A DNA stretch of 64,000 nt, taken from the NCBI GenBank assembly GCA_032250905.1, contig JAVVEQ010000008.1, forward strand, positions 27,104-91,103, given 5' to 3'. Under the pieces are notes generated by a model. That model ran no database searches, was not told the origin of the DNA, and was given only the letters and a program-made list of their open reading frames with translations. The translations under genes were made by a program, and so were the position numbers. Source of the DNA: Desulfotignum sp032250905. GTDB lineage: Bacteria; Desulfobacterota; Desulfobacteria; Desulfobacterales; Desulfobacteraceae. Positions 31,962 through 40,289 of this stretch are shown here, in pieces; the first letter of the stretch is position 1; each line of letters begins with the position of its first letter.

Positions 31962-34127
31962 ATGCCAGCGAAAAACAAAACGTTTTTTTTAAAAATACCC
32001 ATTTCCATAAAACTGTTCTGCAGTTCCGTCATATCCATACTTGTTTTCAGCATTCCTTTGTTTTTTCTGGTCAATCAATCGTTGAAAAATTTAGGTCAGT
32101 TCTCGGATACCGCCAATACCAGGCAGATCAAACAAATGGCTACGCAATATCTGGCATCCATGGCCCGGGAAAAAGCCCTGAAATATGATGAAATATTTTC
32201 ACATTGTCAATCCTCCGTGACATTTCTGGGGATGAAAGCCAGTGAAATATACAGTCGCCTGGCAGCCGGCGATACCTTCCATTCCACCGTTCCGTCCATG
32301 ATACGCAATCCCGGAAATACCATCCTTTACACCCCTGAATCCGAACCCCTTATCACAGCATTCTGGGGAGACAGGAACCTGTCATATCCCATCACACTGG
32401 AACTGCAGGCTCTGGCGGAAATGGATCTGTATCTGGTCATGGCCCAAAAAAACTCCCGCCGTGCAATGGCCGTCCATATCATCACCCGGACCGGAATCGG
32501 AAAATACTATACCTTGAATCCCCAGATGCGCCAGGCGTGTTTCAACCTGCCGAACCCTGCTGAATTCGACATCCGAAACGGGGAACCCATGACCACCTTT
32601 ATCCAGCAGACCAGCGCGGACTACCAGTTCCGGTGGACCCGGCTTTACAAAGACGATGTGGCACCCGGGTTGATGATGACCGGGGTTGCCCCCATACTGG
32701 ATGCAAACGGCCGTCTCAAAGGGATTACCGGTATGGATATCCCTCTGGCCAACATTTTTCAGGATCTGGAGAAAGACCCTCACATTTTTTTGAATCCCGA
32801 TGGCCTCCCCGACGATTTTTTCGCATTTCTCATGGATTCACAGGGCCGATTGATCTCTTTTCCTTTTGCCTTGCTGCCTTTGTTTGGTATGGACACGGAT
32901 ATCAGTGATTTCAAGTATTCAAATGATATCCTGCCCTTGAGCCTCAGCCAGTCCCACCAGCCTGCCGTTGAACAGACTGCCCGCCGCATTTTGAATTCCA
33001 CGTCACACCAGGATACGCTCACCATGGAAAATAAGTCCTATGTTGTGGCATCCCACCGTCTCAATCAAACCGGCTGGCATATCGCACTGGTAAGCAACGA
33101 AAACAATTTGCTCAAATCCATCCGGCAGACACGCCAGGTGATGGATGACAACCTGTCAGGTATCCTGAAAAGTTTTATGATCTATGCCGGTATCATTTTT
33201 CTCATCGCGCTGGGCTGCAGCTTTCTGGGTGTCAGACGGTTTGTCCGGCCGCTTCAGCATTTGACCCGTCTGACGCGCCAGGTATCCCGAAATGAGTATT
33301 CAGAAAAAGCCCCGGAAAACCGTAACGATGAAATCGGAGAACTGTCCCGGGCCTTCAATGAAATGACCCATCGTCTGGAACATTCCCGGCAGATGGAAAA
33401 AAAACATATCCACGCGTTGTCCCGGCAGACCGCCCGGTTGAAAGAGCTCAATGAACATCTGGTCTATTCAGATGAAGCTGAACGAAAGCTGATTGCCTCA
33501 GACTTGCATGACAGCGTCGTTCAGACTTTGGCCATGGGGATTTCCCGGACAAAAAATCTGATCGAATCCAATGAACCGCCCGGACCGGACCAGATCCGTT
33601 CGGTTCAAACCATTCTGGAACAGGCGGTCCGGGAGATCAGAACACTGATTTACAAACTGTCTCCCCCGATTCTGGATGATTTTGATATCGATATCGCCAT
33701 TGGTGCACTGATTGAAGAAACCAATGAACGGGAAGGTACGGCATACCGTTATGTCAATCAGATCACCGCTCCGGTTCAATTATCTCATGCGCTGAAGGTT
33801 ACCCTGTACCGGGCGGTTAACGAACTGATAACCAACATTCAAAAACATGCCGGCACCCCGAATGCCAAGATCCAGCTGTGGACTCAGGGTCCGGACATCT
33901 GCCTCCAGGTGGAAGATTCAGGTTCAGGCATGGACGTCCAGACGTTAAACCCATCCAATGACCACGGGTTCGGTCTGTACAGTCTGTCTGAACGGATTCA
34001 GAATTTCGGCGGCGCCCTGACATTCACATACACACCCGGCAAAGGAACGACAATCTTTCTCACCGCGCCGGTCAATCAAACGGAATCCCATACCCATGAA
34101 GAAGAAAACCATCATCATCGTGGATGA
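31962..34127 (+). CDS. Membrane sensor histidine kinase, NarX/LuxR-pair type (HisKA_3)
   Basis: A 721-residue sensor. A TM helix (about 14-33) and a large extracytoplasmic dCache-like domain (about 45-390, with GITGMDIPLANI) come first. A second TM is near 405-425, then HAMP (RPLQHLTRLTRQVSR), a coiled coil, the HisKA_3 motif ERKLIASDLHDSVVQTL, and a HATPase domain with NELITNIQKHAG and DSGSGMD. It ends in a His-rich tail. It overlaps the response regulator by 32 bp in another frame, so the two are a pair. The ligand is unknown. The start lacks a Shine-Dalgarno. Confidence 0.9.
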   Translation: MPAKNKTFFLKIPISIKLFCSSVISILVFSIPLFFLVNQSLKNLGQFSDTANTRQIKQMATQYLASMAREKALKYDEIFSHCQSSVTFLGMKASEIYSRLAAGDTFHSTVPSMIRNPGNTILYTPESEPLITAFWGDRNLSYPITLELQALAEMDLYLVMAQKNSRRAMAVHIITRTGIGKYYTLNPQMRQACFNLPNPAEFDIRNGEPMTTFIQQTSADYQFRWTRLYKDDVAPGLMMTGVAPILDANGRLKGITGMDIPLANIFQDLEKDPHIFLNPDGLPDDFFAFLMDSQGRLISFPFALLPLFGMDTDISDFKYSNDILPLSLSQSHQPAVEQTARRILNSTSHQDTLTMENKSYVVASHRLNQTGWHIALVSNENNLLKSIRQTRQVMDDNLSGILKSFMIYAGIIFLIALGCSFLGVRRFVRPLQHLTRLTRQVSRNEYSEKAPENRNDEIGELSRAFNEMTHRLEHSRQMEKKHIHALSRQTARLKELNEHLVYSDEAERKLIASDLHDSVVQTLAMGISRTKNLIESNEPPGPDQIRSVQTILEQAVREIRTLIYKLSPPILDDFDIDIAIGALIEETNEREGTAYRYVNQITAPVQLSHALKVTLYRAVNELITNIQKHAGTPNAKIQLWTQGPDICLQVEDSGSGMDVQTLNPSNDHGFGLYSLSERIQNFGGALTFTYTPGKGTTIFLTAPVNQTESHTHEEENHHHRG

Positions 34128-34728
34128 TCACCGGGTTTTTCACCACGGAATCAGCCAGGCCCTGGATAGCACCGGCGAGTTCACAGTAACGGCCCGGGCC
34201 GTCAACGGAGCCCAGGCAGTTTCTCTGGCCGAAGAAACTGCGCCGGATCTCATCCTCATGGATATCAGCATGCCGGATCTCAACGGCATGGAAGCGGCCC
34301 GGAAAATTCTGGCCACAAATCCGGCCATCCGTATTGTGGCGCTGTCCATGCATGCGGAAAGAATTTATGTAAAAGGCATGCTCAATGCCGGCGCATCCGG
34401 CTATGTACTCAAATCCTGTTCCTTCAAAGAACTGGTGACTGCCATCAGAACGGTACTGGCCGGCCATGTCTATGTGAGTCCGGAAATTACCCATCTCCTG
34501 GTGACCGATTCACCGGATCCTTTTAACAGTTTGTCTGAACGGGAAAAACAGGTGCTGGTGGGTATTGCCGAGGGTCACAGTTCCAGAGAGATTGCAGAAA
34601 CCCTGCATCTGAGCGTGAAAACCATTGATGTCCACCGCAGGAATATCAAATCCAAGCTGGCCATTCAGAGCGTGGCGGGACTGACCAGATATGCCCTGGC
34701 CAAAGGGCTGATTTCACCGGAGCCCTGA
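34096..34728 (+). CDS. NarL/FixJ-family response regulator
   Basis: A 210-residue regulator. The receiver has VDDHRVFHHG, DLILMDISMPDLNG and ALSMHAE. A LuxR-type helix-turn-helix spans about 145-205 (LSEREKQVLVGIAEGHSS, REIAETLHLSVKTIDVHRRNI). It is paired with the overlapping kinase. It converges on the cyclopropane synthase gene, leaving only 7 bp between stops. Targets are not visible; the nearest genes it might govern are DUF547 or the PocR protein. Confidence 0.92.
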   Translation: MKKKTIIIVDDHRVFHHGISQALDSTGEFTVTARAVNGAQAVSLAEETAPDLILMDISMPDLNGMEAARKILATNPAIRIVALSMHAERIYVKGMLNAGASGYVLKSCSFKELVTAIRTVLAGHVYVSPEITHLLVTDSPDPFNSLSEREKQVLVGIAEGHSSREIAETLHLSVKTIDVHRRNIKSKLAIQSVAGLTRYALAKGLISPEP

Positions 34729-34735
34729 GCCGGGA

Positions 34736-35857
34736 TTACCGCTGGCTTTCATATGCCGGCCGGACACCGCCTTTTGAGAACACGATCTGCCACAACTGGT
34801 TGCTCCGGGCCCGAAACGTGCCGGCACATGCCAGCAGGTAATAGGTCCACATCCGGAAAAACCGGGTGTCATACATGTGCTTGATCTTGTCCCAGTGTGT
34901 CACAAAATTCTCATGCCAGGCCATCAGGGTGGGATCATAGTCAGGTCCGAAACTGTGCCAGTCCTCCAGAATGAAAAAGTTCTCCGCCGCTGCGGAGATC
35001 TGCCGGCTGGACGGTATCATTGAATTGGGGAAAATATAGGTGGAAACCCAGGGATCGGAGCTGCGAACGGACCGGTTGCCGGCAATGGTGTGCAGCAGGA
35101 AGAGGCCCTGGTCTTTCAGGCACCGGTGCACCACGCCCATAAAGGTTTTGTAGTTCGCTCTCCCCACATGTTCGAACATTCCCACAGAAACGATCCGGTC
35201 AAACGGTTCATTCAGGTCCCGGTAATCCATGAGCCGGATATCCACAGGCAGTTCCTGACACCGCTCTGTGGCCAGCGACACCTGTTCTCTGGACACGGTG
35301 ATTCCCACCACACTTACCTGGTATTTCCGGGCCATATACGCAGACAACCCGCCCCACCCACAACCGATATCCAGCACCCGCATGCCCGGTGCCAGCTGTA
35401 ACTTCCGGCAGATCAGGTCCATTTTGGATTCCTGGGCCGCTTCCAGTGTATCGGCGTTTTTCCAGTACCCGCAGGAATAATTCATGGATTTGTCCAGCAT
35501 CAGAGAAAACAGTTCATTGCCGATGTCATAATGATGCCGTCCGATTTCAAACGCCCTGAATTTTCCCGGAGATGCCGTCAGCATCGCCTTTAAACGACAC
35601 CACACGGCACGTATGGATTTTATGGACTTTTCATCCAGCCGGGCCCGCAGAATTTTTTCGAAAAACTGATCCATTCTGGGGCATTCCCACCACCCGTCCA
35701 TATAGCTTTCACCCAAAGCCATGGAGCCTCCAGCCACCAGCCGCTTGAAGAAAAAATTCTGATTCACCTGAATATCCCAGGGATTTTCGCCGTTGATTTC
35801 CACACCTGCAGCGGCGAACAGATCTGTAACCAGCCGTTGTGAAGATGTCTGAGTCAT
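34736..35857 (-). CDS. cfa: Cyclopropane-fatty-acyl-phospholipid synthase
   Basis: A 373-residue SAM-dependent enzyme that adds a methylene bridge to unsaturated acyl chains in membranes. Motifs are VLDIGCGWGGLSAYMA (SAM site), SMNYSCGYW and the C-terminal half with FEHVGRANY. The N-terminal lipid-binding part is short but present. The start MTQTSSQRL has a clear GGAGG site 7 bp upstream. Cyclopropane and branched acids are common membrane markers of Desulfobacteraceae. The yedF gene ends 88 bp upstream on the same strand. Confidence 0.93.
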   Translation of the reverse strand: MTQTSSQRLVTDLFAAAGVEINGENPWDIQVNQNFFFKRLVAGGSMALGESYMDGWWECPRMDQFFEKILRARLDEKSIKSIRAVWCRLKAMLTASPGKFRAFEIGRHHYDIGNELFSLMLDKSMNYSCGYWKNADTLEAAQESKMDLICRKLQLAPGMRVLDIGCGWGGLSAYMARKYQVSVVGITVSREQVSLATERCQELPVDIRLMDYRDLNEPFDRIVSVGMFEHVGRANYKTFMGVVHRCLKDQGLFLLHTIAGNRSVRSSDPWVSTYIFPNSMIPSSRQISAAAENFFILEDWHSFGPDYDPTLMAWHENFVTHWDKIKHMYDTRFFRMWTYYLLACAGTFRARSNQLWQIVFSKGGVRPAYESQR

Positions 35858-35945
35858 AGTAAATCCTCCCTTGATAAGTGACGTCAGCATTCTATCACAG
35901 CTTCAGGCAACGGTTAAAGCAAAAAATCGGTATTTATGCCCCGGT

Positions 35946-36578
35946 TCAGAGTGTGATCACTTTGGTGGCCAGCTGCATGGCAGTGACAATATCCAGCATG
36001 TTGGTGGTCTCACCCACCTGTTTGTCATTCAGCAGATCAAAATGGGTGAGGCAGGTTCCGCAGACCCAGATGGAAATATTCTGTTTTTCATAAGCCTTGA
36101 GCGTTTCCAGCACCACAGACCCTGCAATGGTCAGTTTGACCCCGTTATTGACAAACACCAGCCGCCACAGGTCTTGGCCCATTTCTCCCAGCGTTTTAAT
36201 AAAACTGATCATCAATTTCTGACCCAGTTCATCGTCCCCGAACCCCATTCGATCCGAAGCAATGACTACCAGTATTTTCTGTCCGGGTTCTGTGTCATCG
36301 GGTTCTGAAACTGCCGGCACGCTTTCGTCTTTTTCGGACGGATCGTTTCGATCCCCTGATTTCAGCTTTTCAACGGCAGAAACAGTGAAGGCGTCCCCCT
36401 GTCCGGATGTGGTGGTCTCATATCCCCGGGTACCCAGAAACCGGGATACGTTTTCAACAGCAGCTTCATTGTCCACCAATACCGTGAGCCGGGATGGCAA
36501 CTGCGCCTCCACCACCTGCTTGGTCAGAAGTACGGGCTGGGGACAGGCCTGCCCCCGGGCATCGATATTCATTGTCAT
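35946..36578 (-). CDS. yedF: Selenium-metabolism sulfurtransferase-like protein YedF
   Basis: A 210-residue two-domain protein. The N-terminal TusA-like domain has the active-site motif RGQACPQPVLLTK (CPxP). A linker of about 30 residues, rich in D/E/S, leads to a DsrE-like C-terminal domain (ILVVIASDRMGFGDDELG, ISIWVCGTCLTHF). This arrangement is the selenium-associated YedF type, which co-occurs with selD, as here (56 bp downstream). It may handle selenium for SelD. The exact reaction is not established. Confidence 0.9.
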   Translation of the reverse strand: MTMNIDARGQACPQPVLLTKQVVEAQLPSRLTVLVDNEAAVENVSRFLGTRGYETTTSGQGDAFTVSAVEKLKSGDRNDPSEKDESVPAVSEPDDTEPGQKILVVIASDRMGFGDDELGQKLMISFIKTLGEMGQDLWRLVFVNNGVKLTIAGSVVLETLKAYEKQNISIWVCGTCLTHFDLLNDKQVGETTNMLDIVTAMQLATKVITL

Positions 36579-36634
36579 CTTTTTATTCTTTCATTTGTGA
36601 ATTAGTTAATCCTGTTGTCCGCTGTTCCGTATTG

Positions 36635-37699
36635 TCAGACCACCTCAATTTTTCCGGAATGATGAGACTGAACCTCTCCGATGACAGCCGCACAGGGAAT
36701 CCCCTGTTCATGCAGTGCAGCAAGAAGGCCATGGGACTGCTTTTCCGGACACCCCATGAGCAATCCCCCGGAAGTCTGTGGATCAAAAAAAAGATCACGC
36801 AACGCCGGGCTGATCCGGTCGGCCATGTTCACCATGGCTGCCCGGAACTGGCGGTTCCGGAACGCTCCGCTGGGCACCAGGCCCATGCCGGCAAATTCCA
36901 GTGCACCGGATATCAAAGGGACCTGATCACTGAAAATGCGGACCCCGACCGGTGTACCGGTCACCATTTCCGCCAGGTGCCCCAGCAGACCGAACCCCGT
37001 GATATCGGTGCATGCGGAAATGGGAAACCGGGTCATGACATCGGCGGCATCCCGGTTCAATGTGGCCATCAGTTCTGTAATCTCGCCTATCTGTTCCCGG
37101 GAAGCCAGGCCGGCTTTGACCGCCGTGTTCATGACACCGGTCCCCAGCGGCTTGGTGAGGATCAGCCGGTCGCCGGGTTTCAGGCCCTGGTTGGCCAGAA
37201 TCCGTTTAGGATGGACAAATCCGGTGACAGACAACCCGTACTTGAGCTCATCATCCTCCACACTGTGCCCCCCCAGAAGCACGGTACCCGATTCTTCGAG
37301 CACACGGATTCCGCCGGCCAGTATTTTTTTCAGGACAGCCATATCCATGGAACCCAGAGGAAACGCCACCAGATTCATGGCGGTTTTGGGAATACCGCCC
37401 ATGGCATAGACATCGGACAGCGCGTTGGCCGCAGCAATACGCCCGAAATCATAAGGGTCATCCACAATCGGGGTAAAAAAATCCACTGTCTGGATCAACG
37501 CCAGGTCATCACTGATCCTGTATACGCCGGCATCATCTGCCGTACCCATTCCCACCAGAACATTTTCATTGGTGGGAACAGTCAATCCCTCCAATGCTGC
37601 CGCCAGGTCCCCCGGCGGAAGTTTTGCCGCTCACCCGGCCCCTTTCACACACTGGGTCAACCGGATGGGTTGCACGGAATTATTTGATGCCTGATTCAT
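36635..37699 (-). CDS. selD: Selenide, water dikinase SelD, itself a selenoprotein (UGA = Sec23)
   Basis: A 354-residue enzyme that makes selenophosphate from selenide and ATP, the selenium donor for tRNA-Sec. The catalytic motif reads KGAG-U-AAK: an in-frame TGA at 37631-37633 sits exactly where E. coli SelD has its active-site Cys, and the essential Lys follows three residues later. Without readthrough the frame would start only after this motif, losing the active site. The TTG downstream is not a credible start. ATP-binding stretches include GMGTADDAGVY and GGHSVEDDE. It is the first gene of selD-yedF. No selA, selB or tRNA-Sec gene is in the window. Confidence 0.93.
37600..37633 (-). promoter_or_regulatory. 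Sec codon UGA and candidate bacterial SECIS hairpin in selD
   Basis: Twelve bases after the UGA, CCGCC pairs with GGCGG around a nine-base loop (GGGGGACCT). Spacing from the stop codon to the hairpin fits the bacterial SECIS range. The loop sequence is not the E. coli fdhF type, as expected for a different SelB. Confidence 0.65.
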
Positions 37700-37889
37700 C
37701 ACATCTCCTTGATGGCTTTATTCTAAATCATCTATTATTTCTCATTTCAGGCGTCAGATCAAATTTAAAATTTCTGTAACATTCCCCTGTTGTCATAGAA
37801 ATAATCGATATATGGTTGTGTTTCGCGGATAAGGGAAATTTCTAAGGAACCACCTGGTTCTATCGCATTCAAGGATCGGAGGGTCAGAT
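37700..37889. other. selD upstream region, no gene
   Basis: AT-rich non-coding DNA with an AAATTTAAAATTT stretch near 37760 and possible weak minus-strand promoter elements. The selD start has an AAGGAG site. I see no riboswitch I can name and no tRNA-Sec-like fold. Confidence 0.4.
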
Positions 37890-37917
37890 AAAAAGACCGC
37901 CGCCCCCGGGTGGTGTC
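37890..37917 (-). terminator. Minus-strand terminator (distal of two)
   Basis: A GACACCACC/GGCGGTC-type stem with a two-base bulge and a CCGGG loop, followed on the minus strand by TTTTT and ATCTG. Confidence 0.55.
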
Positions 37918-37971
37918 TTCCTGCCGGCCTGGAATCCACACGATTTCAGCACTTTTCCGGAAGTTGCAGAT

Positions 37972-38007
37972 AAAAAAGGCCCGCTGAGCTATTCAGTGCG
38001 GCGGGCC
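37972..38007 (-). terminator. Minus-strand rho-independent terminator after the HTH gene
   Basis: Seven-bp GC arms (GGCCCGC/GCGGGCC) and inner CTGA/TCAG pairing, followed by TTTTTT and ATCTG on the minus strand. It lies about 210 bp downstream of the HTH gene stop, implying a long 3' UTR or a small RNA in the gap. Confidence 0.75.
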
Positions 38008-38213
38008 GGTAGATTCTTCTGACACGGTTTGGTGGGAGTGCATTTATATAAAGTGATTTGTGAAAATGGATCGGTGCAGTTTTTTTCTATTCTTACGATG
38101 TCGCCTGAATCTGTCTCAGACCAACCGGATACCCTGGAAAAAATACTGCTCAGACCCGTCTGAAAAAAAGACACAGGGCTTTTTTCTGGTGTTTTTTAAC
38201 TGCCCGCAAGATT
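38008..38213. other. 3' region of the HTH gene, possible small RNA
   Basis: Two hundred bases between the HTH stop and its terminator with no coding potential that I trust. It contains several T-rich runs on the minus strand and pairs such as CAGACGGGTCTG (near 38149-38160). A 3'-derived small RNA ending at the 37972 terminator is conceivable. Confidence 0.3.
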
Positions 38214-38780
38214 TCAGTTGGAAGATTTTTCCCGGTGGCTGGATTCTGAATTTTTTTTCTTCTGTAAATACGAGAGTTTCACCTGAAGGATATCCCAAAA
38301 CTCCTTCAGCGTGATAGCATCCAGTTTTTCTATTTCGATCAGGGAGCGGATGATTTCTGTACCCAGGATCTGATTGTCAAACTCAAGGGAACGGCGACGC
38401 AGGCGGGCCAGTTTGGGGAGCTGATCGGGAGAAATATGCCGATCGATTCGGGTATCTGATATGGAAATCAGCTCCCCCTTCGGGATGGACGAATTCAACG
38501 CCTCCTGACCGATTCTCAGCATCTCTTCCCGGGAAGTTCCGGTGAGTCGCAATATCTCGCTCTGGATATTCAGGGGGATCTTCGGGAACCGTCTTTTTCC
38601 TTGCAGGTTTTTTCTGCCCGAGTGATACCCTGTTAACGCGGCTTCACTGATATGAAGACGCTCTGCCAGTTTTTTTGCAGGTACCCTTTCTCCGTCGATC
38701 ACCAGGTTTTTATCTGTTTTGATGATCTTTCGGAGCCATGCCCTGAATATCTCTGTTTCGGTTTTCATTAACTGGACCAT
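38214..38780 (-). CDS. Helix-turn-helix-like DNA-binding protein, function unknown
   Basis: A 188-residue basic protein. Residues about 25-60 (KKLAERLHISEAALTGYHSGRK) look like an XRE-type helix-turn-helix: the alternating hydrophobic pattern and the G-x-x-SG-x-K turn fit. A second helical part follows, then a Lys/Ser-rich tail (LQKKKNSESSHREK). I do not recognise the family beyond the HTH. It has a recognisable promoter and its own terminator, so it is a single-gene unit. Some codons are AT-richer than in the neighbours, which hints at transfer. Confidence 0.7.
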   Translation of the reverse strand: MVQLMKTETEIFRAWLRKIIKTDKNLVIDGERVPAKKLAERLHISEAALTGYHSGRKNLQGKRRFPKIPLNIQSEILRLTGTSREEMLRIGQEALNSSIPKGELISISDTRIDRHISPDQLPKLARLRRRSLEFDNQILGTEIIRSLIEIEKLDAITLKEFWDILQVKLSYLQKKKNSESSHREKSSN

Positions 38781-38811
38781 ATCATTTAACCCCTCACTAT
38801 CAGGTGTGCAT

Positions 38812-38840
38812 ATCGTAAGTCATCGGGAATCAGAATGCAA
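38812..38840 (-). promoter_or_regulatory. Candidate sigma-70 promoter for the HTH gene
   Basis: On the minus strand TTGCAT and TACGAT are 17 bp apart, about 30 bp before the start codon. The remaining sequence between here and tRNA-Asn holds nothing I can identify. Confidence 0.45.
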
Positions 38841-39010
38841 GAAAAAAAACCTTTCCCCCGGGGCGAAACCGGAAAGCATCGCATAGAATGGCTGTTCATG
38901 GTTTTTATTATCTCTTTGCTGACTCGAAAACACCTGTAAGGCAGGGAAAATTGTGGGGAATCAAAAACCTTTCCAGACGGTCAACCATGTGTATTAAATT
39001 GACCACAAAC

Positions 39011-39040
39011 AAAAAATCCCGGTAAGAGAACTTACCGGGA
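39011..39040 (-). terminator. Terminator of tRNA-Asn
   Basis: A perfect 10-bp stem (TCCCGGTAAG with its complement) with a four-base loop, then TTTTTT on the minus strand, 15 bp after the CCA end of the tRNA. Confidence 0.9.
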
Positions 39041-39055
39041 TATTGTTGGTATTGT

Positions 39056-39131
39056 TGGCTCCCCAGCACGGACTTGAACCGCGGACCCATTGGTTAACAG
39101 CCAATTGCTCTGCCAACTGAGCTACTGGGGA
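39056..39131 (-). tRNA. tRNA-Asn (anticodon GTT)
   Basis: A complete cloverleaf of 76 bases with an encoded CCA end. The acceptor stem is TCCCCAG/CTGGGGA with discriminator G, the D-arm is GCTC AGTTGGCA GAGC, and the T-arm has TTCAAGT. The anticodon loop CTGTTAA gives GTT (plus-strand 39096-39098), which reads AAU and AAC. It is a single tRNA unit with its own promoter and terminator. No integrated element is seen at its 3' end. Confidence 0.97.
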
Positions 39132-39155
39132 GCATGTCTCAATCAAGACTCGAAG

Positions 39156-39184
39156 TTTATATAGGATCGCCCTGTTCTTGTCAA
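39156..39184 (-). promoter_or_regulatory. Promoter of tRNA-Asn
   Basis: On the minus strand TTGACA and TATAAA are 17 bp apart, and the tRNA 5' end follows 25 bp later. No G+C-rich discriminator is evident. Confidence 0.75.
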
Positions 39185-39290
39185 GACAAAAAAACAAAAA
39201 ATTGACAGCCGTTTTTGGAAGAGGTAATAATGCGTTCGAACCATAATGGAAACCGACATATCAAACAGTTTACCCAGGATAAGGCACACC

Positions 39291-39758
39291 ATGATCACTG
39301 AACACGGCATTGTCACCCGGGCCACGCCGGCCGTGGCCCAGATAAAAACCAACCGGGCGGCGGCCTGTGAGTCCTGTACGGCAAAACACAGTTGCGGCAC
39401 CATTCACCAGGGAAAAGAGGTCCTTTTTGAAGTTCCCAATACATTAGGCGTCCAGGCAGGAGACTCCGTTCTGATCGGCATGCGGACAAAATCTGCATTG
39501 CAGCTGACCTTTCTCATATATATCGTTCCCATACTCTGCCTGGTTGTCGGGGCGCTGGCCGGTGATGCACTGGCACCTTATTTCCAGATCAATGCCTCAT
39601 TTTTCGCCATGGTACTGGGATTTTCGTTCTTCGGGCTCGCGTTTTTCATTCTTCATAAAAAATCGGCGGGGATGAATCGGAAAACAGAATTCAAACCCAT
39701 GTTGATCCGTAAAACCAAGTCGGCTTCAGCGCCCGCCTGCAAGCCGTCTTCAAAATAA
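39291..39758 (+). CDS. rseC: RseC/MucC-family membrane protein (SoxR-reducing system)
   Basis: A 155-residue inner-membrane protein. The N-terminal soluble part has the CESCTAKHSCG four-cysteine pattern of RseC (CxxC-x4-C type). Two TM helices follow (LTFLIYIVPILCLVVGAL and FFAMVLGFSFFGLAFF), then a basic tail. RseC family members work with Rnf/Rsx in keeping SoxR reduced in E. coli, and the gene is often next to rnf. Here it is just upstream of the Rnf operon, which supports the call. The start MITEHGIV is the family's usual one; the upstream extension is rejected. Confidence 0.9.
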   Translation: MITEHGIVTRATPAVAQIKTNRAAACESCTAKHSCGTIHQGKEVLFEVPNTLGVQAGDSVLIGMRTKSALQLTFLIYIVPILCLVVGALAGDALAPYFQINASFFAMVLGFSFFGLAFFILHKKSAGMNRKTEFKPMLIRKTKSASAPACKPSSK

Positions 39759-39766
39759 TTTTTTTC

Positions 39767-39795
39767 TTGCCAACCCAGCTGCAATATACTATATA
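39767..39795 (+). promoter_or_regulatory. Candidate sigma-70 promoter for the Rnf operon
   Basis: TTGCCA and TATATA are 17 bp apart; the start would be near 39802, giving a leader of about 50 nt. Confidence 0.6.
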
Positions 39796-39810
39796 CGCTG
39801 CCAGTTGTGG

Positions 39811-39825
39811 GTTTGTCACACAAAC
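39811..39825. promoter_or_regulatory. Candidate operator at the Rnf promoter
   Basis: A perfect inverted repeat, GTTTGT-CAC-ACAAAC, lies about 10 bp after the predicted start and is itself framed by GGGTT/AACCC. The position suits a repressor such as a redox or Rex-like regulator; the identity is not known. Confidence 0.4.
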
Positions 39826-39853
39826 GCTAACCCTTAGACCGGAAGATTGACAT

Positions 39854-40219
39854 ATGACATCACAACCACACCTGAAATTTGCGGTCTTGATCATGGCTGC
39901 CTTTTTGATCACAGGGATCGTCTGCTACGCCGCTTTTTCTCCTCCCGCCCCGGCCGAGCCTGTTCGTTTAATGTTTCAAAATGATGCCGGCAAAGTGCTG
40001 TTCACCCACCAGACACACACGGAGGATTATTACCTGGACTGTCTGGACTGCCATCACAATCTTGATGATGACGAGACCTACAATTGCAGTGATTGCCATG
40101 AAGAGACCGGAGACGAATACATGCCGTCCAGAACGGATTCCCTTCACGAGACATGCATTGGATGTCATGCGGATTACGGTGCAGGGCCGGTCGAATGCAG
40201 TGCATGCCATGTGCTTTAA
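39854..40219 (+). CDS. Tetraheme cytochrome c (class III, c3-like), membrane-anchored, Rnf-associated
   Basis: A 121-residue protein with an uncleaved-looking signal anchor (residues 8-28). Four heme motifs follow: CLDCH (63-67), CSDCH (78-82), CIGCH (101-105) and CSACH (115-119). Histidines for the distal ligands are at THQTH (51-55) and in HH (67-68). A multiheme cytochrome just before rnfC is a mark of Rnf clusters in sulfate reducers and Methanosarcina-like systems, where it links Rnf to the periplasmic cytochrome pool. It is 70 bp before rnfC and under the same promoter. Confidence 0.9.
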   Translation: MTSQPHLKFAVLIMAAFLITGIVCYAAFSPPAPAEPVRLMFQNDAGKVLFTHQTHTEDYYLDCLDCHHNLDDDETYNCSDCHEETGDEYMPSRTDSLHETCIGCHADYGAGPVECSACHVL

Positions 40220-40289
40220 ATCCGATATTCTGCCGCCTGTGAACTGCGCCAGTCATGACAACCGCTTTTTTGAAACAAGGACGTAACTC

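Noticed and set aside
37594..37594. Start of selD at a TTG after the UGA
   Set aside because: It would remove the active-site residue and lysine; Sec readthrough gives a complete enzyme with an AAGGAG site at the upstream ATG.
36494..37687. A 397-codon plus-strand frame opposite selD
   Set aside because: Shadow of selD, which has full catalytic motifs and a logical operon position.
37700..37990. A tRNA-Sec (selC) gene next to selD
   Set aside because: No long acceptor arm, TCA anticodon loop or T-arm could be found on either strand.
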